Source: Gavia stellata (taxonomy: Eukaryota > Chordata > Aves > Gaviiformes > Gaviidae). From it: DNA of 64,000 nt. The DNA lies in NCBI RefSeq assembly GCF_030936135.1, contig NW_026776913.1, positions 1,364,001 through 1,428,000 of the forward strand, in the 5' to 3' direction. Made by a program: the position numbers and the translations under genes. Shown in pieces: positions 23,047 through 34,440 of the stretch (position 1 is its first letter; every line of letters begins with the position of its first letter). The notes under the pieces are model-generated. The model had not been told where the DNA came from. It made no database searches and was given only the letters and a program-made list of their open reading frames with translations.

Positions 23047-23378
23047 TTCCCATTTGGACTCACACTTGTATCCTACATCTGCATCAGAGCTGCAGTCCTG
23101 AGGATCCCAACCACCATGGGGAGGCAGAAGGCCTTCTCCACCCGCTCCTCTCACCTCATCGTGGTGACTGTTTTCTATGGCACCCTCGTCCTTTTCTACA
23201 TGACACCAGGACAGCCTCCCTGAGGCAGCTCCATAAAGTCCTCTCCTTTTTCTACACCATCCTCACGCCCCTGGTCAATCCACTCCTCTACAGCCTGTGG
23301 AACAGGGAGGATGAGGGGGCTCTTGGAAATGCACTCAGAAAAACTGTGGCCTGCCTCGAGAGATCATACATGTTGTGA
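23047..23378 (+). pseudogene. Olfactory receptor pseudogene fragment, TM5-TM7 (PsiOR-B1)
   Basis: It reads FPFGLTLVSYICIRAAVLRI (TM5), GRQKAFSTRSSHLIVVTVFY (TM6; consensus KAFSTCSSHL with C to R), then after one frameshift near 23,220 SFFYTILTPLVNPLLYSL and RNREDEGALGNAL-like TM7 sequence (W for R in the RN motif) to a stop at 23,376-23,378. The N-terminal two thirds are absent. The AFSTCSSHL and FFYT.LTP wording indicates a class II receptor other than OR14. It is mirrored in the right arm. Confidence 0.85.
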
Positions 23379-25526
23379 TCCACCAGGAATAAACAGGTGG
23401 TGGATCTCTTCTGATCAAGTGGGGACCACTCGTAAGTGCCTCTTTTGTGTACCAGGTATATCTTTAGAAGTGCAGAATCTTGGGACTGGTTGTGGAATGA
23501 GAAGCGGGAGAAGGGAATTTGTGTCTTAAAGAAATATAGGTCTGGTCTTGAAGAGTGTAAAAAACTTGCCTGGCTTTCTTCCTTCTTTAAAGTAAAGCCA
23601 GTTGTGATCCTGCAAGTGGGAGCTGTTGAAATGCCGGACCTGCCCAGGAGTGGGAGGAAACTGACTCTAAGCATGCTGTTTTCTCTTCTGTCACCCAGCC
23701 AGGCTGAGGCGTGGCATTCCTGCATGTCTGGGATTCCTCAGGGCATCTCCCTATTGGCAGGGCGAAGTGGGCAGCTGAATCAAGCCCTTCCACTGGACAT
23801 GTCTAAATCCAAGCAGATGAATCCCATCCCTCTTGTTCTCTGGGCTTCCTAGCAGAGGACAACTGTGAAAGCTACTCTGATAGAGTCAGCGCCTCTGAAA
23901 AAAAAAGGTAGATCCTTGCGCAGAGGAAAGATGCACAAGTTGGGTCTCAGTTTCCCCATTTTTTAACACAGAAATCATTACTTCCCCCTTCTTTCCTTCT
24001 CATATTCTGACTCCCCTCCAACAATGTAATTCCTTGGCGTCCAAACCACTACAATTCACACTGCCTCCGTCTTCACTATGACACTGGGTGTTGTGTGACA
24101 CAACTGTCCTGGATCTCCAGGCAGGACGGCAAAAGTCTGATACCTGAACCACAACTTTTCCTCTTCCTGGAAATGTGAATGCCACAGGCTCGAGCCAAGA
24201 GGCCCAAGAAACAAAACTTCCCAGAGGGTCAGTTCATGAAAACGTCCCCCAGGCTGTGGGACTTGCTCTTGACTGACAGAGAATTTGTGAGTCTGGACAA
24301 ATTTGTGAGTCTTCACCTATTTTTCCCTCTCTCTTTGCAACTTGGCTCTCAGCATTTCTGTATTGAATCTGCTTTGCCGCTTTGAAAATGTGTCTTTGAG
24401 AAACTAGCTCAGGAGATTTTCATTATCTTTTTTTTAGCCCAAATGAATATGCAGCATTGAAGTGGGTTTCCATATATGGAGCAGTTTTGCACAATGTCTG
24501 CTGCAAGAGGAGAAATATCTCAGCCTGCATTGGGAAAAGAGTGAAGCTGTGGGGGGTAAATGTGCTGCTTCAGACAATATGTGGTATGCATGCAAGAGAA
24601 AATGTTGTGAAGGTGATTGGGCATGAAGGAAATGAAAAACTGCCCATCTAATGGAGCTCTGCAAGAGGAGGATGGAGCCGTACATAACATGGCATGATGC
24701 AAGTGGGATCAGCATGGAGAGAAGACTTTTGTAGGGAAGGTGTTGCAATGGAGTACCTTGACGTCACCCAGCTGAAAAAGAGAGATTGGACAGTGCGCTG
24801 AAGTGATGGGCAGAAGTGTCCTGGGCTAAAAGACCTTGGCTAAGAGAAGGTTGGAGGGATTTAGGTTGCAGAGGTTTGAGGTAGTCCTTTCAAGATCTAA
24901 GCAGGCTGAGCTTTGGAGACAAGTAAAAATAAGGAAGCTCTCAAGGATGTTTTGCCATTTGTTGTACTATCTTTGCTCTCTCTTATCATTTAAAGATACA
25001 GTATTGCCCTTAAGTAATCCATGCTCCATATGTTTTTTCTCTGCTTTTTTGAGGAGGGGGAGGTGGAAGAGAAGAATAGTTTCTTTTTTAACCAAAGGCC
25101 GCCAAAGGGCAGATCCCAGGTTAGCGAAAAGGTACAAAGGAAGGCAGAATTTTGATGTGGTGTACACTGGCACAAGAGGATTACCTGCATTTCCATTCTC
25201 TGAAGCCCTAACTGGGCGGCAGAGAGCCTGGAAGCTCAGAGCTCCCTTCATCTGCCCTGCATTTCAGCATGTAAAATGAAGCTAACTGAGTCATAAAGTT
25301 GGTTTTGATTCTCTTCACAGCCTAAAGCACAGCATGGGGCGGGAGACAGGCAGGACACCTAAAGAGGACTCACACTTCTCTGGAAAAAAGCTTAGGTGCT
25401 TGAGGGAACCTCAGGAGGCATGGCATACCGATTCCAGGGTTCAACAACCTGGTCAAATGCCTTGTCTCCTTCTCTGTAATGGTGGCATCGATTCGTGGCA
25501 CTCATGTGCGGACTCTGTACAAGGAT

Positions 25527-25945
25527 CATAGAATCATTGATTCATAGAATGGTTTAGGTTGGAAAAGACCTTTAAGATCATCAAGTCCAACCATAAACTT
25601 AACCCTGCTAAGCCCACCACTAAACCATGTCCCTAAGCGCCTCATCCACACATCTTTTAAAAACCTCCAGCTATCGTGACTCAACCACGTCCCATGGCAG
25701 CCTGTTCCACTGTCTGACAACCTTTTCAGTGAAGAAATTTTTCCTAATATTCAGTCCAAACTTCCCCTGGCACAACTTGTGGCTGTTTCCTCTTCTCCTA
25801 TCACTTGTCACTTGGGAGAAGAGACCAGCACCCACCTCTCTACAGGGGGACAATCACTTCCCTAGTCCTGCCGGCCACACTGTTTCTGATACAAGCCAGG
25901 ATGCAGTTGGCTGTCATAGCAATGTTGGCCAACATATGAAAGTTT
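25527..25945 (-). mobile_element. CR1 LINE 3' part in the left arm
   Basis: The plus strand starts with ATCATAGAATCATTGATTC and TAGGTTGGAAAAGACCTTTA, the reversed CR1 3' end. The minus strand encodes [20 protein letters not shown] and [20 protein letters not shown]. The mirrored copy at 52,670-52,946 shows the same insertion, so it predates the inverted duplication. The mirror lacks roughly 110 bp that are present here. Confidence 0.85.
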
Positions 25946-28914
25946 CTTTTCCATAGGTATTCAGAGGGATCCTTCTTGTGCTCGGAAGAGGCTGTCCTGC
26001 AAGGCCTATCACATTTCCTGAGCTCCTTCCCCCTTCAGAGCTGCTTCCCACGGCACCACCTGGATCAGTCTCCCCATACATCAAAGTGTTCTTCTCTGGA
26101 GTCCACCAGCCTGTGCTCTGCTGCTGGCCTTCCTTTGACACCTGGCACCCCACTATTTCCTTGTTTGCCAGTACTGGCTCCAGGTGAGCATCCCCCTTAC
26201 TGTCCCACCTGGCAGCTCTGTTAGGAACTTGTCCCAGGAGCCTCCAGGCTGCTGGCATCCTGTCGCTTTGCCTGGCCAGGGAATGCCAGGGCACTTACAG
26301 TCCCCCACAGGAACCTGCTCCTTAACCTGGAGACTTCCTCGGCTTGCTGAGAGAGGACTTTTGCTGTTTCCTCTCCCTGACCAGGTAGGATATGACTGCC
26401 AAGACCATGTCACCCTTACTGACTTCTCTTCTCATCCTCACTCAGAGAAGCTGGCCCAGCCTGTGGCCCATCTCATAGAGGAGCTCCATATATCCTAGCT
26501 GCTCCTTCACACAGCGTGCTTCCCCCCAATACTTGTCCTCCCTGTCACCTTCTCCATCAGAGCCTGTATCCCTCCACTGCAGCACCCCAGCTCAGCAAGC
26601 TGTGCCACCACTTCTCATTTAATCCCAAACCATCACAGTAGAGTGACAAGTCCTGGGGCTTCAGCTCCTCCTGCCTGTGCTCCAGCTCCTCCTGGCCATG
26701 CACCTTTGGGCTGCAGCACCTCAGCCGTGGCACCGGGGTGGAGCGCAGACTTCTCACAGGGAAACCTGATCACTGGTCCTGACCAGAAGACCATTGTGCT
26801 TCGAACAGTTAGTGCTGTGCTGCGCTGTGCTGCGTGTACAGCGTGGCCTCCACACCTGTACTGTGCTGCAGAGATCCCTTGGGCACAGGACAACCTCAGC
26901 AGCTCCTTGTCACAGTGCAGCCTGCGGGCAGCTCCCACTCGGTACCGGCCATCATGGCACCTGCATGGCCTTGTCTCTGTCTGACAATGCAGCAGGAAGG
27001 TCTCATGAGAACATCATTTCTGACTGAACGTGGAGAAGAGGCATAGTCTCGTTTCCTCGTAAGAGAATACAGTAAGAGTTTTTGGCCAAAGTGGGAGACT
27101 TTTTTCTCTGGACAGGGTCTGCATGGCATGCTTCGCATGCCTGGGAGTCCCATTCGATGCTGCAACACCTAGGCATCCCACCACCTATCTGGATCAAAGA
27201 TTAGATATACGATTCTCTCCTTATAACCCATGACCTAACTGCATTTTAAATGGTACCTCACAGAGTCTGAGTACCTTCCTTACTGGGATCATCATGGACC
27301 AGGATCTACTGGTGAAGAACTCTCCCAGCACACTTGGATGCAGCCCCTACAGTCCAATGGACTGGTAGGTGTGCGGTTTGCTCAGGTAACCCCTGGCTTC
27401 ATCCCCATTCACAGCTGGTTGTTCTCCTCCAGAGCCCTGCCTCAAAGCACAAAGGTTTGGGAGACCTTGCTGGTGGAAACTGAGGCAAAGGGGACACAGA
27501 GCATCTCAGATCTATCTACACCGACTCTTACTAAACTTTGCAGTTGTTCCACAGTCTCTCTGTCTCTTCCTTAACTCTTCCCGAAGTAGCAACAGCTCAT
27601 CTAGGTGCCCTTGAATTCTTTTTTGGGTTTCAATTGAGTTTTGGTATGGACAACTGCTGTGCTTGGAGGATGCGGTCCATGAAGACAAGATGTGTGCAGG
27701 CACACTGAGAAAAGGATTCTTCTGTTCCTGGACTGTATCATCATGGGAGTGAATAAAGATCCCTGTGTGATGTGCTTTGTGTTCACGCAATGCCTGCAGC
27801 TATTGGGCAGAGAAGGGACAGACTTTACCTCTCTGATAACATCTGATAACTGATGCCTCTGAGTGATGGCAACAGCAATGGCACACAGGCACCAAATTGC
27901 ATTCTCTGCAATGCCGCCTGCGTTGTCTTCTCACGCACCCACCCTGAATGGGAATTCCTTTCCTGTTGGTCCTGTGATTTTCTTGCCAGTCCTGGCATCT
28001 CATGTAGCTCTGTGGGCCTGGATTTGAACCTTACATTGAGCAGCTGCCTTGAATTCTGTACCACAATGTGGGGATGAACACGAGACAGCTGCCAATACAG
28101 TCAGTGAAGGTCTAGTGAATCCAACACCTGGAGGAGAGGAAGAAAGAGATGGAGCTCTCCCTGTGGCATACGACTCCATTCCATCCTATGAATGTCTCTA
28201 TAGGCTGACCTGAACATAACGAGTAGGGACAGGTTCAGTTGCCCTTAATTTGGGCAGCAGCTGTCCTTTCAGTTGGCCAAAGGAAATTCCCAAGAGCCTC
28301 CAAGAAGACGCCCCAGATGTTGGCCTGTCTCTACATCAGCCTGCACGTATCTTCAATCTGTCTCTATTAGCGGCACATATCTTTGACCACCTCTGGCACC
28401 TCAGGTGTCACCAGACAACTGCATCTGAACAGCTCACTCCTGGCCTCCAGCTCCATTAATTACCATGGGAGCTGAGAGCAGGAGCTCACATGCAGGTGCC
28501 TATTGTGTGTCCACCTGAAGGGGGGCAGGAGGAATCCCACCTGCTGTGGGTCTGTGGTGTGCATGGGAGGGAGCTGAGTGCCCTTCCAGCCCCAGCACTC
28601 CAAACCCAGGATGAGATGCCTTGTCGGGCTCAGCTGCATCCCTTCCCTCAGCAGGGGTAAAGGAGATCCCTGCCTGTCCCTGTCTGGCTGTCCTGTCTAA
28701 AGATGGGCCAAGAAAAGTTGATACTTGGGCGTGACTCTGTCTCTCAGCAGGGAAATGACAGTGCTGGGAAGAAGTGTCTCTCCCCAGCTGCGGGAGGGAA
28801 CCTCAGTGATTGCTCCAGCCTGTTTCACAGCAGGTTCCCCTGGAGCCCCAGGGACCCCTGGGGGGAGCCCCGAGGGGCAGAGAAAGTGCCGCCGTGGGCT
28901 GCTCCTCTGCTGCT

Positions 28915-29141
28915 GAGCTGGGCCGGGCTCCTGGGATGGAGGGAGCTCATGGCAAGCGGGCATCACTGCCGAGAGACAGCTCTGCCCAGGAGCAGCTCCT
29001 CTGCAGAGCGCAGCAGGGCTGAGGGCACTGCCTGCAGGCACCGAGGGGAGAGGATCAAGGCAGAGAGAGGTTAAAGGCAGTCTGGGGTGGGAGGACAGAG
29101 GCGAGCTCACTGGAGGAGAAATCTTCACAGCCCTTGACACG
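28915..29141 (+). other. Candidate non-coding 5' exon of OR2
   Basis: This is a conserved segment ending CTTGACACG followed by a consensus donor GTAAGT (GT at 29,142). It matches OR3 (49,433-49,659), OR1 (19,017-19,466) and, more weakly, OR4 (61,489-61,711). It contains GAGCTGGGCCGGGCTCCTGG and CTGCCTGCAGGCACCGAGGG. Vertebrate OR genes commonly have such untranslated leader exons. The 5' limit given is only where strong conservation begins. Confidence 0.55.
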
Positions 29142-29305
29142 GTAAGTCTCTGGGTGTGGGGCGATTTAGGTACAGTTCACGGACAGATCTCCTAATGATG
29201 GTACATCCCACAAACTCTGAGAGCTTTCAGGAAGAACTGCCACAGGTGCTCCAGTGTAGAGGAGGAGGAGGTGCTCCAGAGCAGGGCTTCCCTGTTGCAC
29301 CATCA

Positions 29306-29491
29306 GAGGGACAGGGCATGAGGGCTGCCTTCTGCCAGGGACGGCTGCAGGGTGTGAAGGTGGGTGTGCAGCCAGGGGTGCCCAGGGCTGTCCTTCCGAG
29401 CAGGGTCCCTGCACCCCCGGGGCTGGGTGCTGGGGCAGGGACTCTGCCGCCTGCCAGGGTCAGCACTCAGCCTGCCCGGGGAGCTCCCCAC
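29306..29491 (+). promoter_or_regulatory. 186-bp GC-rich conserved block, OR2 copy
   Basis: It is identical to the OR1 and OR3 copies over all 186 bases and one base different from OR4. It lies 1,455 nt before the OR2 ATG and 165 nt after the candidate 5' exon donor. All frames happen to be open because it is GC-rich, so coding is not implied. Confidence 0.6.
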
Positions 29492-30922
29492 GGCGCTGTG
29501 GGGAGAAGCTGGGGGTGGAAGGAGAGACCAGTGCAATGGCAGGGTGCTTCTGCTGTTGAGAGGGTGCTGTGTGGGTCAGGGCTGCTCACAGCTCCACATC
29601 ACTGCAGGATCTTCCCAGGAGACTTTTCAGGAAGCACAGCAAGGCAGGGGCTGCCTGAAAGGAAAGGATCCTGGTCTTTCACTCTTCCCTTCTGGATTGT
29701 CTGGGTGGGCAATGGCACATAGAAATTAATCTCTCATTTCAGGAGGAGGCACTGAAATTCCAAGTCTGTTCCTCTTAGAGGTGAATAAAGCGGGGAGTAT
29801 TGGAAATCACCATGCCGTGGTCACAGACAGCATCAGTGTCACTTTTCCAGCCTCGCCAGGGCTGGTCTGATGTTCCCCTCAGAGCCTGCACACCCAGAGA
29901 TGCCCCTGGGCAGTGTCCTGCTGCAGGGAGGGCTCTGCAGGGCAGAGCTGAGCAGGCAGCGGGTGGGATGGGCTCTGTGAGCACTGCCAGGGAGGAGACA
30001 CAGGGGACAGAGAACCAGCTCCTGGCAGGGACAGCTGCAGGCAGCAGAGACAGGGACGGGGTTGGGAGGACACTGCAAACAAGCACAGGGGGAGGGTGCG
30101 CTCAGGCAGCTCTCTTTCTGTGTTTCCCTGCAGATGTCTGCTGGGCACTGTCTGCGGGGCAATGAGCTGACTCTCTCTGTAGAACCTCCCATCGGAGGGA
30201 CCCCCGAGTCTCTGCTTTGCCTGTCCTGCAGGGCTTGCAAGCTGCCCCCCAGAAAGGCGCAGCTCTGCTGTGGGATCCTCGGGAGTGCGGAGCCTTTCCT
30301 TGGGGGTCGGCACTCTCCTCGCAGAGTCAGTTGCTTCTCTCTGGGAGGGGTCGAGTCCTGCCCTCTCCATCACACCTCCACCTCTGGGCTGGGCTGGAGA
30401 AGAGTTTTCAGAGCTGCCCTTTGAAACAGGACTCCTCTGGTCTCATCAGAGTCCAGGTTTAGGGTTTTTTTAAAAGAGTAATTTGTGTGTGAAGGCATCT
30501 TCAAGGCAGCAAAATGAAAACACAGGGAAGATGGGAAAAGGACTGATAAACACTGCAGCTCTGTGAGAAAACACAGACAAAATTATTAAAAAGACATGCT
30601 AAGACTCTCTTCCGCAGCCCACGTCCTTCCCAGTCATGAGTGCAGATATTGAATTTTTCCATGAAAGGTGGATTACATCTGACATGCCCTGTGAACATTA
30701 GAGCTGTCACAAACCAGCTCCCATGTACCCACTGCAGCAGAGCAAAGCTGACTCCTCAGCAGCAGAAGGGCAGAGCTCCTGCTCCTCACAGCACACTCAG
30801 CCAGCACAAACTAGAGAAAGGAAATGCATTCCAACTGCGGGGGGATTTCTATGAAAAATTGAGTGGATTTTCTTCGAGAAATCTGTCCTAAATTTTTTCC
30901 TGTCTTTTCCTTCTTTGGACAG

Positions 30923-30945
30923 AACTTAAGACCAGGAAACAGCCA
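30923..30945 (+). promoter_or_regulatory. OR2 splice acceptor and 23-nt 5' UTR
   Basis: The tract TGTCTTTTCCTTCTTTGGAC ending in AG (30,921-30,922) is a good 3' splice site. It leaves exactly 23 nt before the ATG, as in OR1, OR3 and OR4. Confidence 0.65.
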
Positions 30946-31998
30946 ATGTCCAACAGCAGCTCCATCACCCAGTTCCTCCTCCTGGCCTTCACAGACACGC
31001 GGGAGCTGCAGCTCTTGCACTTCTGCCTCTTCCTGGGCATCTACCTGGCTGCCCTCCTGGGCAATGGCCTCATCATCACCGCCATAGCCTGCGACCACCA
31101 CCTCCACACCCCCATGTACTTCTTCCTCCTCAACCTCTCCCTCCTCGACCTGGGCTCCCTCTCCACCACTGTCCCCAAAGCCATGGCCAATTCCCTCTGG
31201 GACACCACGGCCATCTCCTACTCAGGATGTGCTGCCCAAGTATTCCTGCTTGTATTTTTTATGTCAGCAGATTTTTATCTTCTGACCATCATGGCCTACG
31301 ACCGTTACGTTGCCATCTGCAAACCCCTGCACTACGGGACCCTCCTGGGCAGCATAGCTTGTGTGAAAATGGCAGCAGCTGCCTGGGGCAGTCTTTTTTT
31401 CTATGCTGTGCTGCACACAACCAATACATTTTCATTACCATTCTGCCAAGGCAATGCTGTGGACCAGTTCTTCTGTGAAATCCCACAGATCCTCAAGCTC
31501 TCCTGCTCAGACGCCTACCTCAGGGAGGTTGGGTTTATTGTGGTTAGTGCTTGCTTTGCTTTTGGGTGTTTTGTTTTCATTGTGCTGTCCTACGTGCAGA
31601 TCTTGAGGGCTGTGCTGAGGATCCCCTCTGAGCAGGGACGGCACAAAGCCTTTTCCACGTGCCTCCCTCACCTGGCCGTGGTCTCCCTTTTTATCAGCAC
31701 TGCCGTGTTTGCCTACCTGAAGCCCCCCTCCATCTCTTCTCCATCCCTGGACCTGGTGGTGGCAGTTCTGTACTCGGTGGTGCCTCCAGCAGTGAACCCC
31801 CTCATCTACAGCATGAGGAACCAGGAGCTCAAGGATGCCCTAAGGAAACTGATGACTGGTTGCTTTTCAGAAGCAGCAATGAACTGCCCATCTTCTTCTG
31901 CATATCACTTGTCACATAACTCATTACATGCCCAGACTCTCTTTGGTAGGTTGTTTGGTTTGGTTTCTTTGGTTTTTAGCTTTTCTTGGTTGTATTAA
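30946..31998 (+). CDS. OR14-like: OR14-like olfactory receptor with extended C-terminus (OR2)
   Basis: An intact odorant GPCR of 350 residues in the left palindrome arm. Hallmarks: sequon NSS at 3-5, LLGNGLII in TM1, HTPMYFFLLNLSLLDL in TM2, C95 and C177, MAYDRYVAIC (116-125), KAFSTCLPHL in TM6 and NPLIYSMRNQELKDAL in TM7. Residues 1-305 align without gaps to OR3. At residue 306, where OR3 stops with TGA after KLMTG, this gene has TGC and reads on for 45 residues into what is 3' UTR in OR3, ending in a hydrophobic run (LFGLVSLVFSFSWLY). By hand count about 45 of 305 residues differ from OR3, concentrated in residues 87-230. The start is fixed by the splice acceptor 23 nt upstream. The receptor core looks functional; the tail is a stop-loss novelty. 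Confidence 0.95.
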   Translation: MSNSSSITQFLLLAFTDTRELQLLHFCLFLGIYLAALLGNGLIITAIACDHHLHTPMYFFLLNLSLLDLGSLSTTVPKAMANSLWDTTAISYSGCAAQVFLLVFFMSADFYLLTIMAYDRYVAICKPLHYGTLLGSIACVKMAAAAWGSLFFYAVLHTTNTFSLPFCQGNAVDQFFCEIPQILKLSCSDAYLREVGFIVVSACFAFGCFVFIVLSYVQILRAVLRIPSEQGRHKAFSTCLPHLAVVSLFISTAVFAYLKPPSISSPSLDLVVAVLYSVVPPAVNPLIYSMRNQELKDALRKLMTGCFSEAAMNCPSSSAYHLSHNSLHAQTLFGRLFGLVSLVFSFSWLY

Positions 31999-32107
31999 TG
32001 CTGTCCACAAAAAGGAAGTCATTCTTCATCCTATTTCTATTTCAGTATCTGCCTGTCCTGTGTCACCCAGAGACTTTGTATAAATTGGGAGCTGTTTGTT
32101 TAAACAA

Positions 32108-32113
32108 AATAAA
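32108..32113 (+). promoter_or_regulatory. Poly(A) signal AATAAA of OR2
   Basis: It lies 110 nt after the extended stop, at the place corresponding to the AATAAA of OR0. The mirrored site downstream of OR3 has AACTAA instead. Confidence 0.6.
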
Positions 32114-32953
32114 GGACCCTGCTCTGGGTGGTTTGTCTGAGATACTTTCTCTGAGATCTTCTCTGGAGCCATGGGGCAGGACTGTGTGCTGAGGTGAAGG
32201 GGGCAGTAGGCACCCGGAGCTGGGTCTGCCTCCCAGCATGACCAGCATGACCCTGCGGACTCACCCCATGGCCCTGGGCTCCACAGCCTGCTTGATCTTC
32301 AGAGCAACGCCGCCAGCTCAGAGGCTGTGGGGAGCCTGTGGAGAGGGAGCAGGGGTGGCTGGCCAGTGCAAGGAGAAGAGCAGGGCACTGTGTGTATGCA
32401 GGGGAGACATGGAAAGAGAAACCCTTTGCTGAGGGTGGCAGCTGGGGGCAGGCTTCCCTGTCCCAGGGGCAAAAGGCCCTTCCTGAGCATCCCCTGGGCC
32501 AATTCTCTCATGCCGTCCTGGGGAGCAAGTTTGGCACCTGGGGCTGCAAGCTGCCTGCAGCGGAGATCTCCTCAGCGTGCCGGCTGGATGGACATTCTCA
32601 CTGGCCTCCATTTCCTGCTGTGGGACCAGTCCCACCAGGGCTGCTCTGCTGGGCTTGGCTGGGGAGAGGGCAGGGAGGTGGCAAGATTCAGAGAGGGGCT
32701 GGGATGGCTGGGATGGCAAGTGCCCCGGAGAGGAGAACTCCAGTGAGCAGCTCAAGTGTGTGAGTGGGCAGGGTGGGGGCACACAGCAGGGTCCTCGCAC
32801 AGCCGGGCTCCTGCGAGAGACATGGAGGACCAGCAGAGCAGGGTCTGGCCTGTGCCCGTGTTCGCTGCACACCCCGGGCAGCTGCCCCAGGGCAGTCGTC
32901 ACACACCAGCCAATAACCACCACCATGTCCAGCACTGGCCTCTCAGCCCAGCT

Positions 32954-33635
32954 CGGAGAGGTTGCTTGTCCCTCCACAGAGGGACAGCGAATGACCAGGT
33001 CAGAAGTCCAGGTTTGCATTGTACAGACGAGACGTAAGCATGCACATGGTGTGCGTGTGGGGAGATGAACCCGAGTGAGCACAAATGCCATCAGCTCTTC
33101 CTGGGGGTGCCATGAAGGCCTGTGGGACAGACAGTGTGTTGAGGTCACTTCTCACTTCGAGAGTAACATCCCCTGGGAAAGCACCTGGATGCAGCACTGG
33201 GATGTGCTTCATTTAACCCACGTCCCCGTGTCCATTCCTCATGCCGTGGAGCATCTCAGACGAGTGCAGAGCAGGGCGATACACCGCAGGGCTGAGGTGC
33301 CTCCCAGCCTCTGGGAGCAGCAGCAGGAGGTCAGAGAGACACTGTGACTGCTGCAGTGCACTGCCTCTGCTCGTGCAAGGCAAGGACTCCTGTCCCTGAT
33401 CACCCTCGTGTGTACGAGGAGTGCACGAGTCCAGCTGAGACATGGGCACCTGGCAGAGCTCTGACATTTCTGTGTGTCTGTCCAGGAACAAATCCCCACC
33501 GTCCCAGTGACATTCATCTGAGCTGCCTTGGACAGGCTCATTGCAAGTGCTCCTGACAGCTACGTCACCCTTGCCTGTGATTCTGGATTGTGACCTCAAA
33601 TGCGCTAGAGCAATTAAGAGAGGTTCTGGGGTTCT
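32954..33635. other. Spacer DNA inside the palindrome, unassigned
   Basis: This is the first part of the 12.9-kb spacer between the arms. I find no gene and no repeat I can name. Long frames on either strand reflect GC-rich, stop-poor sequence. Confidence 0.4.
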
Positions 33636-33639
33636 AGGA

Positions 33640-34440
33640 AAAAGGAGACATCAAACCCATCTTCAAGAAGAGCAAGGATGAGGACTGACAGAATTGCAAG
33701 TGGCCTGCCTACCTCAGACCCTAGGAGGGTGATGGGGCAAGTTGTCCTGCAGCCATCTCCAGGCCCTTGAAGGACAAGAAAGGCATTGCTGAACCAGAAT
33801 GGTTAGGGGAAACGAGGGCACGTTGCGTACCTGGCCTTTTGCAAGGCCTTTGACATCATCTCCCAGAGTCTCCTTAGAGCCAGACTGATGCTATCAAGGC
33901 TGAAGAAATGGATGGTAGGGTGGGTGGGAAGTTGGCTGGATGGTGAGGCCCAAATGTCATCAGCAGTACAAAGTCTTTTTAGAAGGCAGTCATACCCAGA
34001 ATCCCTCAGTGATTAGCATTTGGGCCAACACTCTTGAATGTCCTTATTATCCCCCCACATGGTGGAGCCCCATCCAGGAAGAGGGCATGGATATGGGTTG
34101 GCATGTGCCTTCTGCCTGAGTACCTGACGGGACAGCAGCAGGCATAGGGCTCGTTTGAGTCTATCCAAGAAGCTGAAAGAAGGCCAGGAAAAGTCACGTG
34201 GTTTAGAAGATCATGGTGAGTTTACGCACTCAGCTCAGGTGAAAGGCCACAAGAAGGCTGATGAGTTAGCTCGCCTGATGAAGGGTGCTTTCTGAGAATT
34301 TTGAGCTTTCCTTGGAGGTGGGAAAAAGCAGGAGAGAGAAAAAGTGCTACAAAGTGCAGCTTGGAAAGTGGAGCCTGGACATGAGGAAGAAGAAATGTCA
34401 CTCGAAGGGTAGAGCTGTAGTGCAAGATGTCACCCAGTGA
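33640..34440 (+). mobile_element. CR1 LINE, degenerate, RT to 3' region
   Basis: GACATCAAACCCATCTTCAA encodes DIKPIFKKSK (RT start). AKAFDIISQSLLRARL-like sequence lies at 33,840-33,890 (canonical [11 protein letters not shown]). WLDGEAQ follows near 33,937. Towards the end TTGGAAAGTGGAGCCTGGAC and ATGAGGAAGAAG correspond to the CR1 C-terminus. It abuts U5 in the way the CR1 remnants abut U1 and U4. Confidence 0.6.

Larger units (their letters stand above)
21293..32953 (+). repeat. Left arm of a very large inverted duplication
   Basis: From GATAATCTTCAGAAAC (21,293) to CCCAGCTC (32,953) the sequence reappears inverted at 45,852-57,180. Landmarks pair in strict reverse order: 21,540/56,932; 22,395/56,077; 23,436/55,036; 24,836/53,640; 25,334/53,139; 26,643/51,931; 27,853/50,724; 28,703/49,871; OR2/OR3; 32,756/46,049. 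The frame at 23,436-23,852 and its mirror have equal length and differ at one of 138 residues. Identity is lower (about 75-85%) around the OR coding and 3' regions. 23.4-28.5 kb carries no gene I recognise apart from the CR1 below. Confidence 0.93.

Noticed and set aside
23436-23852. 138-residue frame conserved between the two arms with one difference
   Set aside because: Its conservation is that of the duplicated DNA. The opposite strand is equally open and conserved, and it resembles no known protein.
29364-29729. Open frame beginning MCSQGCPGLS found in all OR upstream units
   Set aside because: It overlaps the 186-bp block, whose base identity alone explains the shared protein reading. 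In the OR4 unit the sequence after the block is unrelated.
32318-33148. 276-residue minus-strand open frame, and similar long frames at 1,535-2,095, 2,150-2,758, 29,156-29,722 and 48,256-48,750
   Set aside because: All lie in GC-rich, stop-poor OR flanks where several frames are open at once. They are rich in Pro, Ala, Cys and Gln, have no family resemblance, and paralogous copies do not keep the frame.
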